From Candidatus Gastranaerophilales bacterium (GTDB lineage Bacteria; Cyanobacteriota; Vampirovibrionia; Gastranaerophilales; Gastranaerophilaceae): a DNA stretch of 64,000 nucleotides. Shown in pieces: positions 8,117 through 15,909 of this stretch (position 1 is the stretch's first letter; each line of letters opens with the position of its first letter). Made by a program: the position numbers and the translations under genes. The DNA lies in NCBI GenBank assembly GCA_944325835.1, contig CALVBO010000003.1, positions 1-64,000 on the forward strand, in the 5' to 3' direction. A model generated the notes under the pieces. The model was not told where the DNA came from. It saw nothing but the letters and a program-made list of their open reading frames with translations, and searched no databases.

Positions 8117-8743
8117 ATGTTTTTTCAAAGACGATGCAAAATAACTTTCATAGCCCACGGGGCAACGATATATTCGGACGAATACCGTTTTTCTAACTGC
8201 GAAAATTACCCGCCTCTGACCGAAGCCGGTGAAGAAGAGATAGAAAAAATTTGTCAGTTTTTAATAAAACGTTCGGTTAAAAACGACAAAATTTACTCTT
8301 CCTGCGGAACAAGAGCGGTTGAGAGCGCGGAAATTATCGCAAAAATTTATAAAACAAATGTTGAAATTCTGGACGATTTAAAACCGCGGCTTTGCGGCAA
8401 CTGGAATAACATGACACTTAACCAGCTTATGAAGCAACAACCGGATAATCTGTTAAAACTTATTGAGCATCCGGATGAACGCGTCTGCGAAAATTCCGAA
8501 TCTTTGAAAGAATTTGTAGAGCGCGTAGGCAAAAGTATTGATAAAATTATCAAGGAAAACATGGGTAACCGCATAATCATAGTGACGTATCCTGACGTAA
8601 TTCAGGCGGCAATTATTGCCGCATTGAAACTTCCGGAAGATAAATTATGCAACTTCTTTATCAAAACCGGCAGCGCAACGCAAATCAGCTACTACGAAAC
8701 GTTGAACTCCCTGAAATACTGCGGTTACGTTCCGATTTATTAA
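8117..8743 (+). CDS. Degenerate histidine phosphatase (phosphoglycerate mutase-like) protein
   Basis: A 208-residue protein with the fold of the histidine phosphatase superfamily: FIAHGAT at the N-terminus (normally RHG), SSCGTRAVESAEII (normally SxxxRAxxTA), and IIIVTYPDVIQAAI where active members have VxHG. The phospho-acceptor His14 remains. However, the RHG arginine is Ala13 and the second histidine is replaced near Tyr158. Activity is therefore doubtful, and a binding or regulatory role is possible. Start at ATG 8117 after AGAGGA. It is monocistronic, between a repeat A copy and a small hypothetical gene. Confidence 0.75.
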   Translation: MFFQRRCKITFIAHGATIYSDEYRFSNCENYPPLTEAGEEEIEKICQFLIKRSVKNDKIYSSCGTRAVESAEIIAKIYKTNVEILDDLKPRLCGNWNNMTLNQLMKQQPDNLLKLIEHPDERVCENSESLKEFVERVGKSIDKIIKENMGNRIIIVTYPDVIQAAIIAALKLPEDKLCNFFIKTGSATQISYYETLNSLKYCGYVPIY

Positions 8744-8861
8744 CCTGCGGTTTTGCCGTTTTTACAAAATTTATCATTTTTATTGCTAATTGTTACGAAA
8801 TTTCCAAAAACTGAAATTCTGACTCTCACAAATTGTTATTATTTATGAAAGAGAGAGTTCT

Positions 8862-9167
8862 ATGATTTCAGCAGTAGACAACAATCAGAACAAATACTAC
8901 GAGCGTGTCGGCGCTGTGAATATGCAAACCTCGCGCGGGTATCCGCCTGAATTTTATCAGGAATTGATGAAGAAAACCAACGCACAGGACAGCTTCACAC
9001 GGCAGGACGACATGCCGGTCAGAGGTAATTTCGGCAATCTTTTGACCTACGGACGCAGCAGCACAAAAAACCCTTTTGCGCAAACTACTGACGCAAAAGA
9101 GTTCAACTTACTGCACCCTGACGTCAGGAGCGACGAAAGAGCGCAGATAATGGATTTAATGGCGTAA
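8862..9167 (+). CDS. Small hypothetical protein
   Basis: A 101-residue protein, polar and probably partly disordered, with no recognised domain. A purine-rich GAAAGAGAGAG precedes ATG 8862. It converges with the next gene, whose stop is only 2 bp away. Both proteins are Tyr/Phe/Pro/Gln-rich and of similar size (NPFA-type segments: KNPFAQ here, FNPFAYQ there), which may indicate distant relatedness. Confidence 0.6.
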   Translation: MISAVDNNQNKYYERVGAVNMQTSRGYPPEFYQELMKKTNAQDSFTRQDDMPVRGNFGNLLTYGRSSTKNPFAQTTDAKEFNLLHPDVRSDERAQIMDLMA

Positions 9168-9169
9168 TT

Positions 9170-9484
9170 TTACGCCGCACAATAAAGTCCTTTTCCCCTG
9201 AAATCGCTGTCATCATAATATGCGCGGCTTTCCGGCATATTTGCTGACGGCCCGTTTGCACCTGCGTATGCAAATGTATCTTTGACAAAGTTTTTGTCAT
9301 AAGCTTCAGTCAACAATTCCTGTTCTGTCGGCTGTTTGGCCGGACGGGTTGTGTAACCGAAAGGTTTTTGACCTTCCTGCGGACGTTCAACAGGAGTTGA
9401 GGTGCCGCGGAATTGAACCTGTCCTACCGGTGCTGACTGGTATGCAAATGGATTAAATTTTACTGAATAATCTTCGTTTGCCAT
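9170..9484 (-). CDS. Small hypothetical protein, Pro/Gln-rich
   Basis: A 104-residue low-complexity protein (RPQEGQKPFGYTTRPAKQPT region) with no recognised domain, signal peptide or membrane segment. It converges on the 8862-9167 gene. Start at ATG 9484; upstream Shine-Dalgarno is weak. Function unknown. Confidence 0.55.
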   Translation of the reverse strand: MANEDYSVKFNPFAYQSAPVGQVQFRGTSTPVERPQEGQKPFGYTTRPAKQPTEQELLTEAYDKNFVKDTFAYAGANGPSANMPESRAYYDDSDFRGKGLYCAA

Positions 9485-9574
9485 AACAACTTATCCCAAA
9501 ATAATTCCCTATATTATTATAAAGAAAATTCGGGTTTAAAAATTGTCTTTTTTGGCTGCAAAGATTAAGAAATG

Positions 9575-9754
9575 TTAACCGCAAAAAATATTTTTCAGAT
9601 GCTCGCGATTTTTGTACATCAGGTTAACCGGCGGAGCATAGCTATAATCAGTAAAAATCCTGTTTAAATTTTCTGTCAAATCATTCTTTTCTTCAAAGCC
9701 GCATAACCCGATAATACTGTTATCATTTGTAAACAGATTTTTGAGAAATTCCAT
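9575..9754 (-). CDS. Small hypothetical protein (59 aa)
   Basis: It starts at ATG 9754 because TTGGAGGT lies just upstream (start MEFLKNLFTND); the longer frame to 9808 has no signal. It is divergent from the DUF1858 gene with a short shared promoter region. No recognised domain. Confidence 0.55.
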   Translation of the reverse strand: MEFLKNLFTNDNSIIGLCGFEEKNDLTENLNRIFTDYSYAPPVNLMYKNREHLKNIFCG

Positions 9755-9826
9755 ACTACCTCCAACTTTATTGTATAATATACTTAATGACAGACGTGAA
9801 AAAGTCATAAAATGGAGGGAATAAAT

Positions 9827-10027
9827 ATGGGTAAAATTTCAAAAGATATGAACATAATGGATATCGTTAATCAATGTCCGCAAAGCGTAGAAGTATTCAG
9901 AAAATACGGTTTAGGCTGTATCGGATGCGCAGCAGCACACTTTGAAAACCTTGAAGCAGGCGCAAAAGTTCACGGCTTTGACGCTGACGCTATGGTTGAA
10001 GAAATTAATGCGTTAGCCGGTGTGTAG
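9827..10027 (+). CDS. DUF1858-family small redox-type protein
   Basis: The 66-residue protein matches the DUF1858 pattern: an N-terminal 'MDIVNQCPQSVEVFRKYGLGCIGC' type arrangement, in which a first Cys is followed about 17 residues later by a CIGC pair. It continues FENLEAGAKVHG and a C-terminal helix. Such domains are often linked to hybrid-cluster or other redox proteins; the CxxC suggests a redox disulfide. Start at ATG 9827 after GGAGGG; an ATG at 9812 is less likely. The exact role here is unknown. Confidence 0.8.
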   Translation: MGKISKDMNIMDIVNQCPQSVEVFRKYGLGCIGCAAAHFENLEAGAKVHGFDADAMVEEINALAGV

Positions 10028-10165
10028 CACCGGTGTCGGCACGCGAGAGCGTGACGAACAGGGTGCGAAACATTACGATGCCGCCGTTGCGACCGTAATG
10101 CAATGAAGGGAGCGTACAAATCTGCCAACAGTAAAACTGTTGAGCTAAGATTTGTCAGGCGGGTT
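10028..10165 (+). other. Intergenic stretch with three consecutive hairpins
   Basis: Directly after the DUF1858 stop: CACGC..GCGTG, then CATTACG...CGTAATG, then ACAAATCT...AGATTTGT enclosing AACAGTAAAACTGTT. It may be a structured RNA or a repeat element. No known riboswitch was recognised. Confidence 0.35.
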
Positions 10166-10169
10166 TTGG

Positions 10170-10544
10170 CTATAATAATTTCAGCAATTCAGGTGTAAAG
10201 ATAAGTATTCCAACGACAACCGAGATAAAAGACACAAAAAGAACTGCTCCGGCAGAAATGTCTTTAGCGAATTTCACAAGTCTGGAATACTTATTTTTAT
10301 ATAGCGCATCGACCGCGAATTCCAGCGCGGAATTGAGCATCTCCGCAAGCACAACGAGCGCAATGGTCAAAAGAAGTATAGAGAACTTCACTGTTCCGAC
10401 ATGCAGGATAAATCCCGCAAGCACAACCATAGCCGCAATAATCATGTGAACACGCAGATTTTTTTCAGCACGCAGCGCCAGATTAATTCCGTGGCGGGCA
10501 TTTTCTATTTTGGCTTTGAAACTTTGCGCTTTAAACTTTGTCAT
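10170..10544 (-). CDS. dgkA: Prokaryotic diacylglycerol/undecaprenol kinase
   Basis: The 124-residue inner-membrane protein has three hydrophobic helices and the DgkA signature: AEKNLR before helix 1, AEMLNSALEFAVD with the catalytic Glu, and AKDISAGAV before helix 3. It phosphorylates diacylglycerol or, as in many such organisms, undecaprenol, recycling the lipid carrier. Last gene of pgpH-ybeY-dgkA, overlapping ybeY by 14 bp. Which lipid is used cannot be decided from sequence. Confidence 0.9.
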   Translation of the reverse strand: MTKFKAQSFKAKIENARHGINLALRAEKNLRVHMIIAAMVVLAGFILHVGTVKFSILLLTIALVVLAEMLNSALEFAVDALYKNKYSRLVKFAKDISAGAVLFVSFISVVVGILIFTPELLKLL

Positions 10545-11037
10545 TACACAGCTCCTTTATAGCATCATTCTGGTGTTTCACGACAAAATTGTATTCTTCT
10601 TCGGTTTGATGATCAAACCCCAGCAGGTGTAAAATTCCGTGTGCAATAAGGAATTGCAGTTCATAGTCAAAGGTTTTGCCTTCTTCTCCCGCCATTTCTT
10701 CGACCTTATCAAGCGCGATAACAATATCACCAAGAACAACTCGTTTATCTAAAATAAACCTGTCCTCGCTGTCTGCAAAAATCGCAAACGTTATGATGTC
10801 AGCGGGATAGTCCTTCCCGCGGTAAGTCTTGTTAAGCTCGTGCGTGTCCGCAGAATTTGTAAACGTAATGTCAAAAAATACTTCCTTAAATTCTTCGCCT
10901 GCCAGACAGCAAGTTGAAGAAATTTCTTCGTGCAACATCAGATTATTGAAGAGTTTTTCCGCAGTTTGGCTCCACTGCTGAACATCTATTCCGTAATTCT
11001 CATTAACATTTTCGATTAAGCAATCAACCTTTTTCAT
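10531..11037 (-). CDS. ybeY: Endoribonuclease YbeY
   Basis: A 168-residue protein with the UPF0054 zinc motif H-x3-H-x5-H (HGILHLLGFDH) near residue 130. It is a single-strand endoribonuclease used in 16S rRNA 3' maturation and ribosome quality control. I chose the ATG at 11037 (MKKVDCL), which overlaps the end of pgpH by 14 bp, giving translational coupling; the longer frame to 11085 lies within pgpH. Gene order matches the conserved pgpH-ybeY-dgkA block. Confidence 0.92.
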   Translation of the reverse strand: MKKVDCLIENVNENYGIDVQQWSQTAEKLFNNLMLHEEISSTCCLAGEEFKEVFFDITFTNSADTHELNKTYRGKDYPADIITFAIFADSEDRFILDKRVVLGDIVIALDKVEEMAGEEGKTFDYELQFLIAHGILHLLGFDHQTEEEYNFVVKHQNDAIKELCNDKV

Positions 11038-13156
11038 TATTTTTTTCTTTTTCTTCCAATTGTTTAATTTTCTTTTCAAGCTCATCGTCTTGATATTTAA
11101 TTCTGTTGTGCTTCATGCCGCGCAGAATTCTGACAAAGGTTGCGGCGATAGTTTTGATATCAAGAAGAGTGAGCGGGCTGTCCGAAAGCTGGCCGTCAGT
11201 AATTCTATCCATAATAATTTTATCAATAACCGCTTCCATTTCTTCCTGAGTCGGGTTATCCATAGATCGGACAGCGGATTCTACAGCATCTGCAAGCATA
11301 AGAATCGCAGTTTCTTTAGTGTTAGGTTTCGGCCCCGGATAACGGAATTGCTCTTCCTTAACGTTTTCGGCGCCTTCTTCTTTCAACGCCTGATTATAGA
11401 AGTAACTTGCCAGCCCCTGTCCGTGGTGCTGGGTAATAAAGTTCTGTATAACCTGCGGAAGCGAGTATTCTTTTGCCAGTTCCAGACCGTCTTTCGGGTG
11501 CGCGGTTATAATCATTTTACTGATACGCGGAGTGAAATTATTATGCGGGTTTTCAATCTTGAAATACGATTGGTTTTCAACAAAGAAAAGCGGACGTTTT
11601 AATTTCCCGATATCGTGGTATAAAGAGCCTACGCGTGCAAGAACAGGGTTTGCCCCGATTGCTTCAGCCGCAGCTTCGCAGAGATTTGCAACCATTAAGC
11701 TGTGGTGATAAGTTCCCGGTGCATCAAATTGCAAACGTCTTAACAACGGCTGGTTTGCATCGCCGAGTTCAGAAAGCCCGTACGGCGTAATAATTTTGAA
11801 GGTGCTTTCCAAAATCGGCAGTGTTCCAAGAACGATTATTGAGCTTAAAACACCGTTGATAAGCAGGAAGGTAATATTTTTCAAGATTAAATAACTGCTT
11901 ACATCAATAAGGCATTTTTCAAGCAGGAAGATACTTATCGCAATCAAAACGCCTGCAACGGAAACAAAAAACCCGACTTTCAATAAATCCATACGTTTTG
12001 AATAACGGATTTTTGAAATCGCGATTGTAGAAATCATTGTTAAAAGGATGAATGTGCACAAAAAGGACGAGTTATATTGAAATCCCAGCGTAAGAATTGT
12101 CAACAGAACGGTTCCCGCAACGAAAGCAATCCGCGGGCTGGTAAATATCGCCAGCACAAATACATAAGCCGGAATCGGCAGGATATAAGGCGACGTTCCT
12201 GACGGCAGCAGCATTGCAATAATAACAACCAAGGTTGAAAGCGACGCTGAAACAGAAAGATAACGCGGCTCAAGGAATTGTTTTTCGAAAAACCTCATAT
12301 ACCCGAGATAAATAAGCGTGCCCAGCGCAACAATAATAAACATTGCAACAAGCCCCTGAAAATTCAACTCATAAACGTTATACCCCGCCTGCCGCAAAGC
12401 ATCGCGTTTGAGTTTTGTAACGGGTTCGCCCTTGTAAACAATCAAATCCCCTTTCTGGAATTTCATTTCGTAAGGTTTAACCGTACTTTGGGCGTTCTGG
12501 CGTGCGATATTTGTTGCGAACTCATCAACAACGAGGTTCGGCACAATAACCTGCTCAAGTATGGCCGTTATTATGGAAATCTGGCGTTTGGAAATATCTC
12601 TTACGAGGTTCTGTTTAATAATTCTTTCAACGTCATTATCTGCAAAATCGCTCTCGGTAATCCCGACTTCTAAGACTTTTTCCAGTGTCTGGCTTGCTTT
12701 TGCAAAAGTTTCATTCAAGCTGTCATCGTCAGCTTTCAAAAGGAAATCCAGCACAAAATCTTTTCTGGAATTAGGCAGGTCAAAAAAGACCTCTAATTTT
12801 TCACGCTTCTGCGCGTCCGGAATATTTTCAAATCTTATATTTTCAATAGAATTTTGCAGATTGTTGAAGTTAATTCTGACAAAGTTGTCCTCTGTAGGAG
12901 TCAAAATCGGCTCAACCTTACCTGCGGCTTCTTTTTTCAACAGCTCGGTTCTGCGCGTGTCAATAACGGTAAGCGTTTTTTGCGCATAAATATCTTTCTG
13001 GCTTATGCCGTTTTTGACGGTGTTTTGAAAGAAGAAATTCTGCGAGGAGATAAGCGCCGTCAAAATAACTGTAAAAACAAAAAACGAGAAAGCTTTCACA
13101 AAGGATTGCGAGTGCAAAAATCCCGTAAATTTTTCCAAATATAATTTAATATCCAT
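11024..13156 (-). CDS. pgpH: 7TM-HD family cyclic-di-AMP phosphodiesterase PgpH-like
   Basis: A 710-residue protein. One N-terminal membrane segment (residues ~20-40) is followed by a ~250-residue extracytoplasmic 7TMR-HDED domain, about seven membrane helices (~265-465), and a cytoplasmic HD domain with HHSLMVANL and the metal motif YHDIGK near residue 515. PgpH proteins hydrolyse c-di-AMP to pApA. Start at ATG 13156 after AGGT; TATAAT-like sequence farther upstream. First gene of the three-gene operon. c-di-AMP specificity is inferred from family and context. Confidence 0.9.
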   Translation of the reverse strand: MDIKLYLEKFTGFLHSQSFVKAFSFFVFTVILTALISSQNFFFQNTVKNGISQKDIYAQKTLTVIDTRRTELLKKEAAGKVEPILTPTEDNFVRINFNNLQNSIENIRFENIPDAQKREKLEVFFDLPNSRKDFVLDFLLKADDDSLNETFAKASQTLEKVLEVGITESDFADNDVERIIKQNLVRDISKRQISIITAILEQVIVPNLVVDEFATNIARQNAQSTVKPYEMKFQKGDLIVYKGEPVTKLKRDALRQAGYNVYELNFQGLVAMFIIVALGTLIYLGYMRFFEKQFLEPRYLSVSASLSTLVVIIAMLLPSGTSPYILPIPAYVFVLAIFTSPRIAFVAGTVLLTILTLGFQYNSSFLCTFILLTMISTIAISKIRYSKRMDLLKVGFFVSVAGVLIAISIFLLEKCLIDVSSYLILKNITFLLINGVLSSIIVLGTLPILESTFKIITPYGLSELGDANQPLLRRLQFDAPGTYHHSLMVANLCEAAAEAIGANPVLARVGSLYHDIGKLKRPLFFVENQSYFKIENPHNNFTPRISKMIITAHPKDGLELAKEYSLPQVIQNFITQHHGQGLASYFYNQALKEEGAENVKEEQFRYPGPKPNTKETAILMLADAVESAVRSMDNPTQEEMEAVIDKIIMDRITDGQLSDSPLTLLDIKTIAATFVRILRGMKHNRIKYQDDELEKKIKQLEEKEKNNEKG

Positions 13157-13248
13157 AAGTTACCTATGTTTTTTACTTATAAGATTATAATATATTATAA
13201 AAAATTTTCAACCCTGACGAATTAGCCGCCGCATCTCAAGCCAAATAT

Positions 13249-13287
13249 TGTCATTGCGAGCCGACGCCAGTCGGCGTGGCAATCCGG
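13249..13287 (+). repeat. Dispersed repeat family C, copy 1
   Basis: TGTCATTGCGAGC...GGCAATCC, with an internal GACGCC..GGCGT stem. A reverse-oriented relative lies at 28003-28037 inside the pilin 3 leader. Confidence 0.7.
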
Positions 13288-13319
13288 AAGCCGCAATTAC
13301 CTACATAATTGTTACAAAT

Positions 13320-13370
13320 AAAGCAGTTCTTCGCCACTCACGTTCCTTATCGCAAGTCTTTCCCGGACAT
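13320..13370 (+). repeat. Dispersed repeat family A, short copy 3
   Basis: Left end (AAAGCAGTTCTTCGCC) joined directly to the right end (CACGTTCCTTATCGCAAGTC...CGGACAT), with the middle deleted. Confidence 0.8.
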
Positions 13371-13374
13371 TCAA

Positions 13375-13402
13375 TTGACAACAATCTACCTCATCTGATA
13401 AT
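13375..13402 (+). promoter_or_regulatory. Promoter of type I toxin-like gene
   Basis: TTGACA at 13375-13380 and GATAAT at 13397-13402, 16 nt apart. The predicted transcript has an approximately 77-nt structured leader before the tiny GTG-start gene. Confidence 0.55.
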
Positions 13403-13485
13403 ATAACTCTGAAGGGTAAGCTCTCCACCTTAACCTCCGCAGCACACTCATTTTGTGAAGAAATCGGCTGAAAGGAGGTGAGATT

Positions 13486-13560
13486 GTGGAATTCAGTATA
13501 ACTGAAAAAGCGCTATGGCTTATCTTTATGATAATCATAACGCTTAAATTCTACAAATAA
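13486..13560 (+). CDS. Tiny hydrophobic peptide, type I toxin-like (24 aa)
   Basis: The peptide begins MEFSITEKAL and continues as a single hydrophobic helix (WLIFMIIITL) with a basic end (KFYK). It uses a GTG start behind an exceptionally strong AAAGGAGGTGA. The leader contains CCACCTTAACCTCC, which can pair with the Shine-Dalgarno. A stem-loop with T-rich tail follows (13575-13612). Strong SD, leader sequestration, one-helix peptide and terminator are typical of Firmicutes-type type I toxins; a second example is at 47678-47758. The antisense RNA was not located with confidence. Assignment is by architecture only. Confidence 0.45.
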   Translation: MEFSITEKALWLIFMIIITLKFYK

Positions 13561-13574
13561 GGGAGTGAAGAAAG

Positions 13575-13612
13575 CTCTAATGGTCTAGCCACCTTTAGGG
13601 CTTTTCCCTTAT
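13575..13612 (+). terminator. Stem-loop terminator after tiny peptide gene
   Basis: AAGCTCTAATGG / CC.TTTAGGGCTT stem around TCTAG, followed by TTCCCTT. Confidence 0.5.
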
Positions 13613-13662
13613 ATTAATATTATTTACTATTTTTCTGTATTTGTCAAGTTATACTGATAAAA

Positions 13663-13688
13663 AATGCCCCGATAAAATCGGGGCGTTT
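13663..13688 (-). terminator. Rho-independent terminator of hpf
   Basis: CCCCGAT / ATCGGGG stem; on the reverse strand it is followed by a run of T after the hpf stop. Confidence 0.8.
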
Positions 13689-13692
13689 AACT

Positions 13693-14046
13693 TTATGCTT
13701 CTTCCACCGGTTCCGGCGCTTCGTCCGTTCTGATTGACGTTTTGTCCGAACCCAATGCTTTATCCTTAAACTTCTTAACCTGTCTGTCCAGTTTATCCGC
13801 CAGCAGGTCAATGCTTGCATACATTGATTCGCCTGATTCTTCACAGTGAACCACGCCGGTAGCCATTTTACATGATACTTCGGCAACATGTCTTCCCGAT
13901 GCAGCCGGATTTTTAATTACCGACAACACAACTTCAATACCCTGAATTTGGTCGTAGTGATTGGCTACCTTGCCAAATTTTTCTTTTACATAAGCTTTAA
14001 TAGCGTCTGTAATCTCGATGTTTCTTCCGTTTACGTAAATGTGCAT
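13693..14046 (-). CDS. hpf: Ribosome hibernation-promoting factor (short HPF/RaiA type)
   Basis: The 117-residue S30AE-domain protein begins MHIYVNGRNIEITDAIKAYV and has the usual beta-alpha-beta pattern (EVVLSVIK, AEVSCKM, MYASIDLLADKLDRQVKKFKDK). It binds the 30S decoding region in slow growth. The dimerising C-terminal domain of long HPF is absent; a ~15-residue acidic tail (DEAPEPVEEA) replaces it. Start at ATG 14046 with GGAGGC about nine nt upstream. It is monocistronic with its own terminator. Confidence 0.9.
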   Translation of the reverse strand: MHIYVNGRNIEITDAIKAYVKEKFGKVANHYDQIQGIEVVLSVIKNPAASGRHVAEVSCKMATGVVHCEESGESMYASIDLLADKLDRQVKKFKDKALGSDKTSIRTDEAPEPVEEA

Positions 14047-14278
14047 GTCTGCCTCCTATCATATACTACCACCTCAGTATAACATACCTGAGGGAAAATT
14101 TAAAGTGCCAAAACGATTATTCTGAACTTATTTCAGAAAATTAAAACTCCTAATAATCAATTATCCTATATGAAAGCTGTATCTCCCTTTATACTCACAA
14201 CCTTCATATCGGACGGCACAGGAAGAAACTTTAAACTTTTACAAAAAAAGTTTACAAATTTTAACCCGTAAAGCTCCG

Positions 14279-14539
14279 CTATTCTTCAATTAAGAACTGT
14301 TGAAGTTCTACGTTCGGGGTGCCTATTACACGTACCAATTCAAGAACAGAAGCTTTCATCTGACATTTTTGTGATGAGCTGCTGAAAAAATCTTTATAAA
14401 AACACCCTTCGCAATTACAACCTCTTTTATAACATTCCAAAGCCGTTTGCGTCCATCTTCTGACCGCTACAGCTCTTCCCATATCCCTGCTTCTAAACAA
14501 CTTATTATCTCCCACGATTATCTTTACACATCGGCTCAA
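14279..14539 (-). CDS. Cys-rich hypothetical protein with CNCEGC motif
   Basis: An 86-residue protein: a basic N-terminal half (MGRAVAVRRWTQTALECYKR), then C-N-C-x2-C-FYKDFF and KCQMKASVLELV, i.e. four Cys positioned as for a small metal or Fe-S site. The start is uncertain: a TTG at 14539 lies behind GGGGAG, while the internal ATG (MGRAVAV) behind AGCAGGG is equally plausible. I do not recognise a named family. The RRW/Cys layout would suit a nucleic-acid-binding regulator, but this is a guess. Confidence 0.55.
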   Translation of the reverse strand: MSRCVKIIVGDNKLFRSRDMGRAVAVRRWTQTALECYKRGCNCEGCFYKDFFSSSSQKCQMKASVLELVRVIGTPNVELQQFLIEE

Positions 14540-14787
14540 TTCTCCCCAACTGGCAGAGCCTTTATTTTCAAGGGTTCATGCCCCTCTATTTACATTATAG
14601 AAAATCCTCATGTTTTTTCAAGCGTCAAACATGTGATTGTTAATATTTGTAACGGAATATAAAAACCCAATAATATCAATGGTTTTCAGGTTTCAATCAT
14701 GCCTGAGGCTTACTCTCATCATGGTTTCCATGATTTGAACCATGGAAATACATGGGGCGCATGGTTTTTGCACCATTTTACATATCG

Positions 14788-15909
14788 TTAAGAATTGTAA
14801 ATTTTTGTCCGACGCTTAATCAAATTGGCAGCGATTATAGCCGTAAATGGTACACATGCCAGTATTGCAATACTTCCGATTAAGGCCGAGGCGATTTCGG
14901 TTGCGACCTGATTGAGGTTGAAAAATTTCTGCATATCAATACCGGAAGCCAATAATACCAATGGCAGCGCTGAGCCCAAATAAACCAGAATGAGGGTATT
15001 GGACATCGTACCTATAATATCACGTCCTACGTTCATGCCGGAGGCAAAAAGCTGTTTGACAGTAATGTTCGGATCTGTCTGATAAACCTCGTTAATTGTA
15101 CTGGCAATAGAAATTCCCATATCCATCAATGCACCGAGTGCTGAAAGTATCATTGCCGCTGCAAGAAGCCCCTGCATATTCAAATCCGGCCTTTCGGAAT
15201 GCAAAAACATACATTCTTCCCCAACATAACCCGTCAGATGAGCCATTTTAATAGTCAGTCCCGCAAGAAGTGCCGCAATTACCAGACTTGAAACCGTTCC
15301 CAGAATTGCGGAAGTGCTTTTGTAATTAAAACCGCTTACAAAATATATAGTAATAACAGTTGATAAAAGCCCTACCAGCAATGCCGCAAATATCGGAGAA
15401 ACATCATGCAGAACAAGCGGCATCATTACAAGAAAAACAAGTGCCACCGTCAAAACTATTGATATCAATGCTCTTAAACCTTTTGTCCGCCCGATTAGAA
15501 TGACAAACAGTGAAAAAATACCTGCTAAAAGCCACAAAGTTCCTTCGCGGCGGATGTCGGTGATAAAAAAGTCAACATCATCAGCGCTCACAACAAAATC
15601 ATCCTGTGGTTCGAGGTGGACAACAACCCTTGCGCCTTTTTTCAAATTAATATCATAATACGGATTTCCGCTGACAACATTCTCAACAATACGTTTCTCG
15701 CCCTTAAACTGACCCGTTAAAATTTCAAGTTCCACGACCTGTCGTATTGCTTCAACGCCGTTTTCTTCAACGTTTTGGGATTCAATTTCTCTGACTATGC
15801 CCGTTGCGGAAGGCAAAAATTTAACCACCGGCTTTTCTTCTTTTTGGGCAAAGGCAGGCTGAATGATACAAAGACAGAACATTATGAAAAGTAAAATTAA
15901 TTTCTTCAA
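14788..15909 (-). CDS. YibE/F-like family membrane protein
   Basis: A 373-residue protein with a cleavable signal peptide (ending AFA-Q, residue ~21), an extracytoplasmic beta-rich domain to ~125, and about seven membrane helices. Family hallmarks: TKGLRALISI, a GALMDMGISIAS core, and DIIGTMSNTLILVY near the end. Members of the YibE/F family are conserved membrane proteins of uncertain function, possibly transporters. Its start overlaps the stop of the PanE-like gene by 4 bp (ATGA), so the two are co-translated. Confidence 0.85.
   Translation of the reverse strand: MKKLILLFIMFCLCIIQPAFAQKEEKPVVKFLPSATGIVREIESQNVEENGVEAIRQVVELEILTGQFKGEKRIVENVVSGNPYYDINLKKGARVVVHLEPQDDFVVSADDVDFFITDIRREGTLWLLAGIFSLFVILIGRTKGLRALISIVLTVALVFLVMMPLVLHDVSPIFAALLVGLLSTVITIYFVSGFNYKSTSAILGTVSSLVIAALLAGLTIKMAHLTGYVGEECMFLHSERPDLNMQGLLAAAMILSALGALMDMGISIASTINEVYQTDPNITVKQLFASGMNVGRDIIGTMSNTLILVYLGSALPLVLLASGIDMQKFFNLNQVATEIASALIGSIAILACVPFTAIIAANLIKRRTKIYNS

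Noticed and set aside
14660-14780. Riboswitch-like palindromes (CATGGTTTCCATG ... CCATGGAAATACATGG)
   Set aside because: Simple nested inverted repeats downstream of the YibE/F gene, better explained as a terminator-like region; no known riboswitch core seen.
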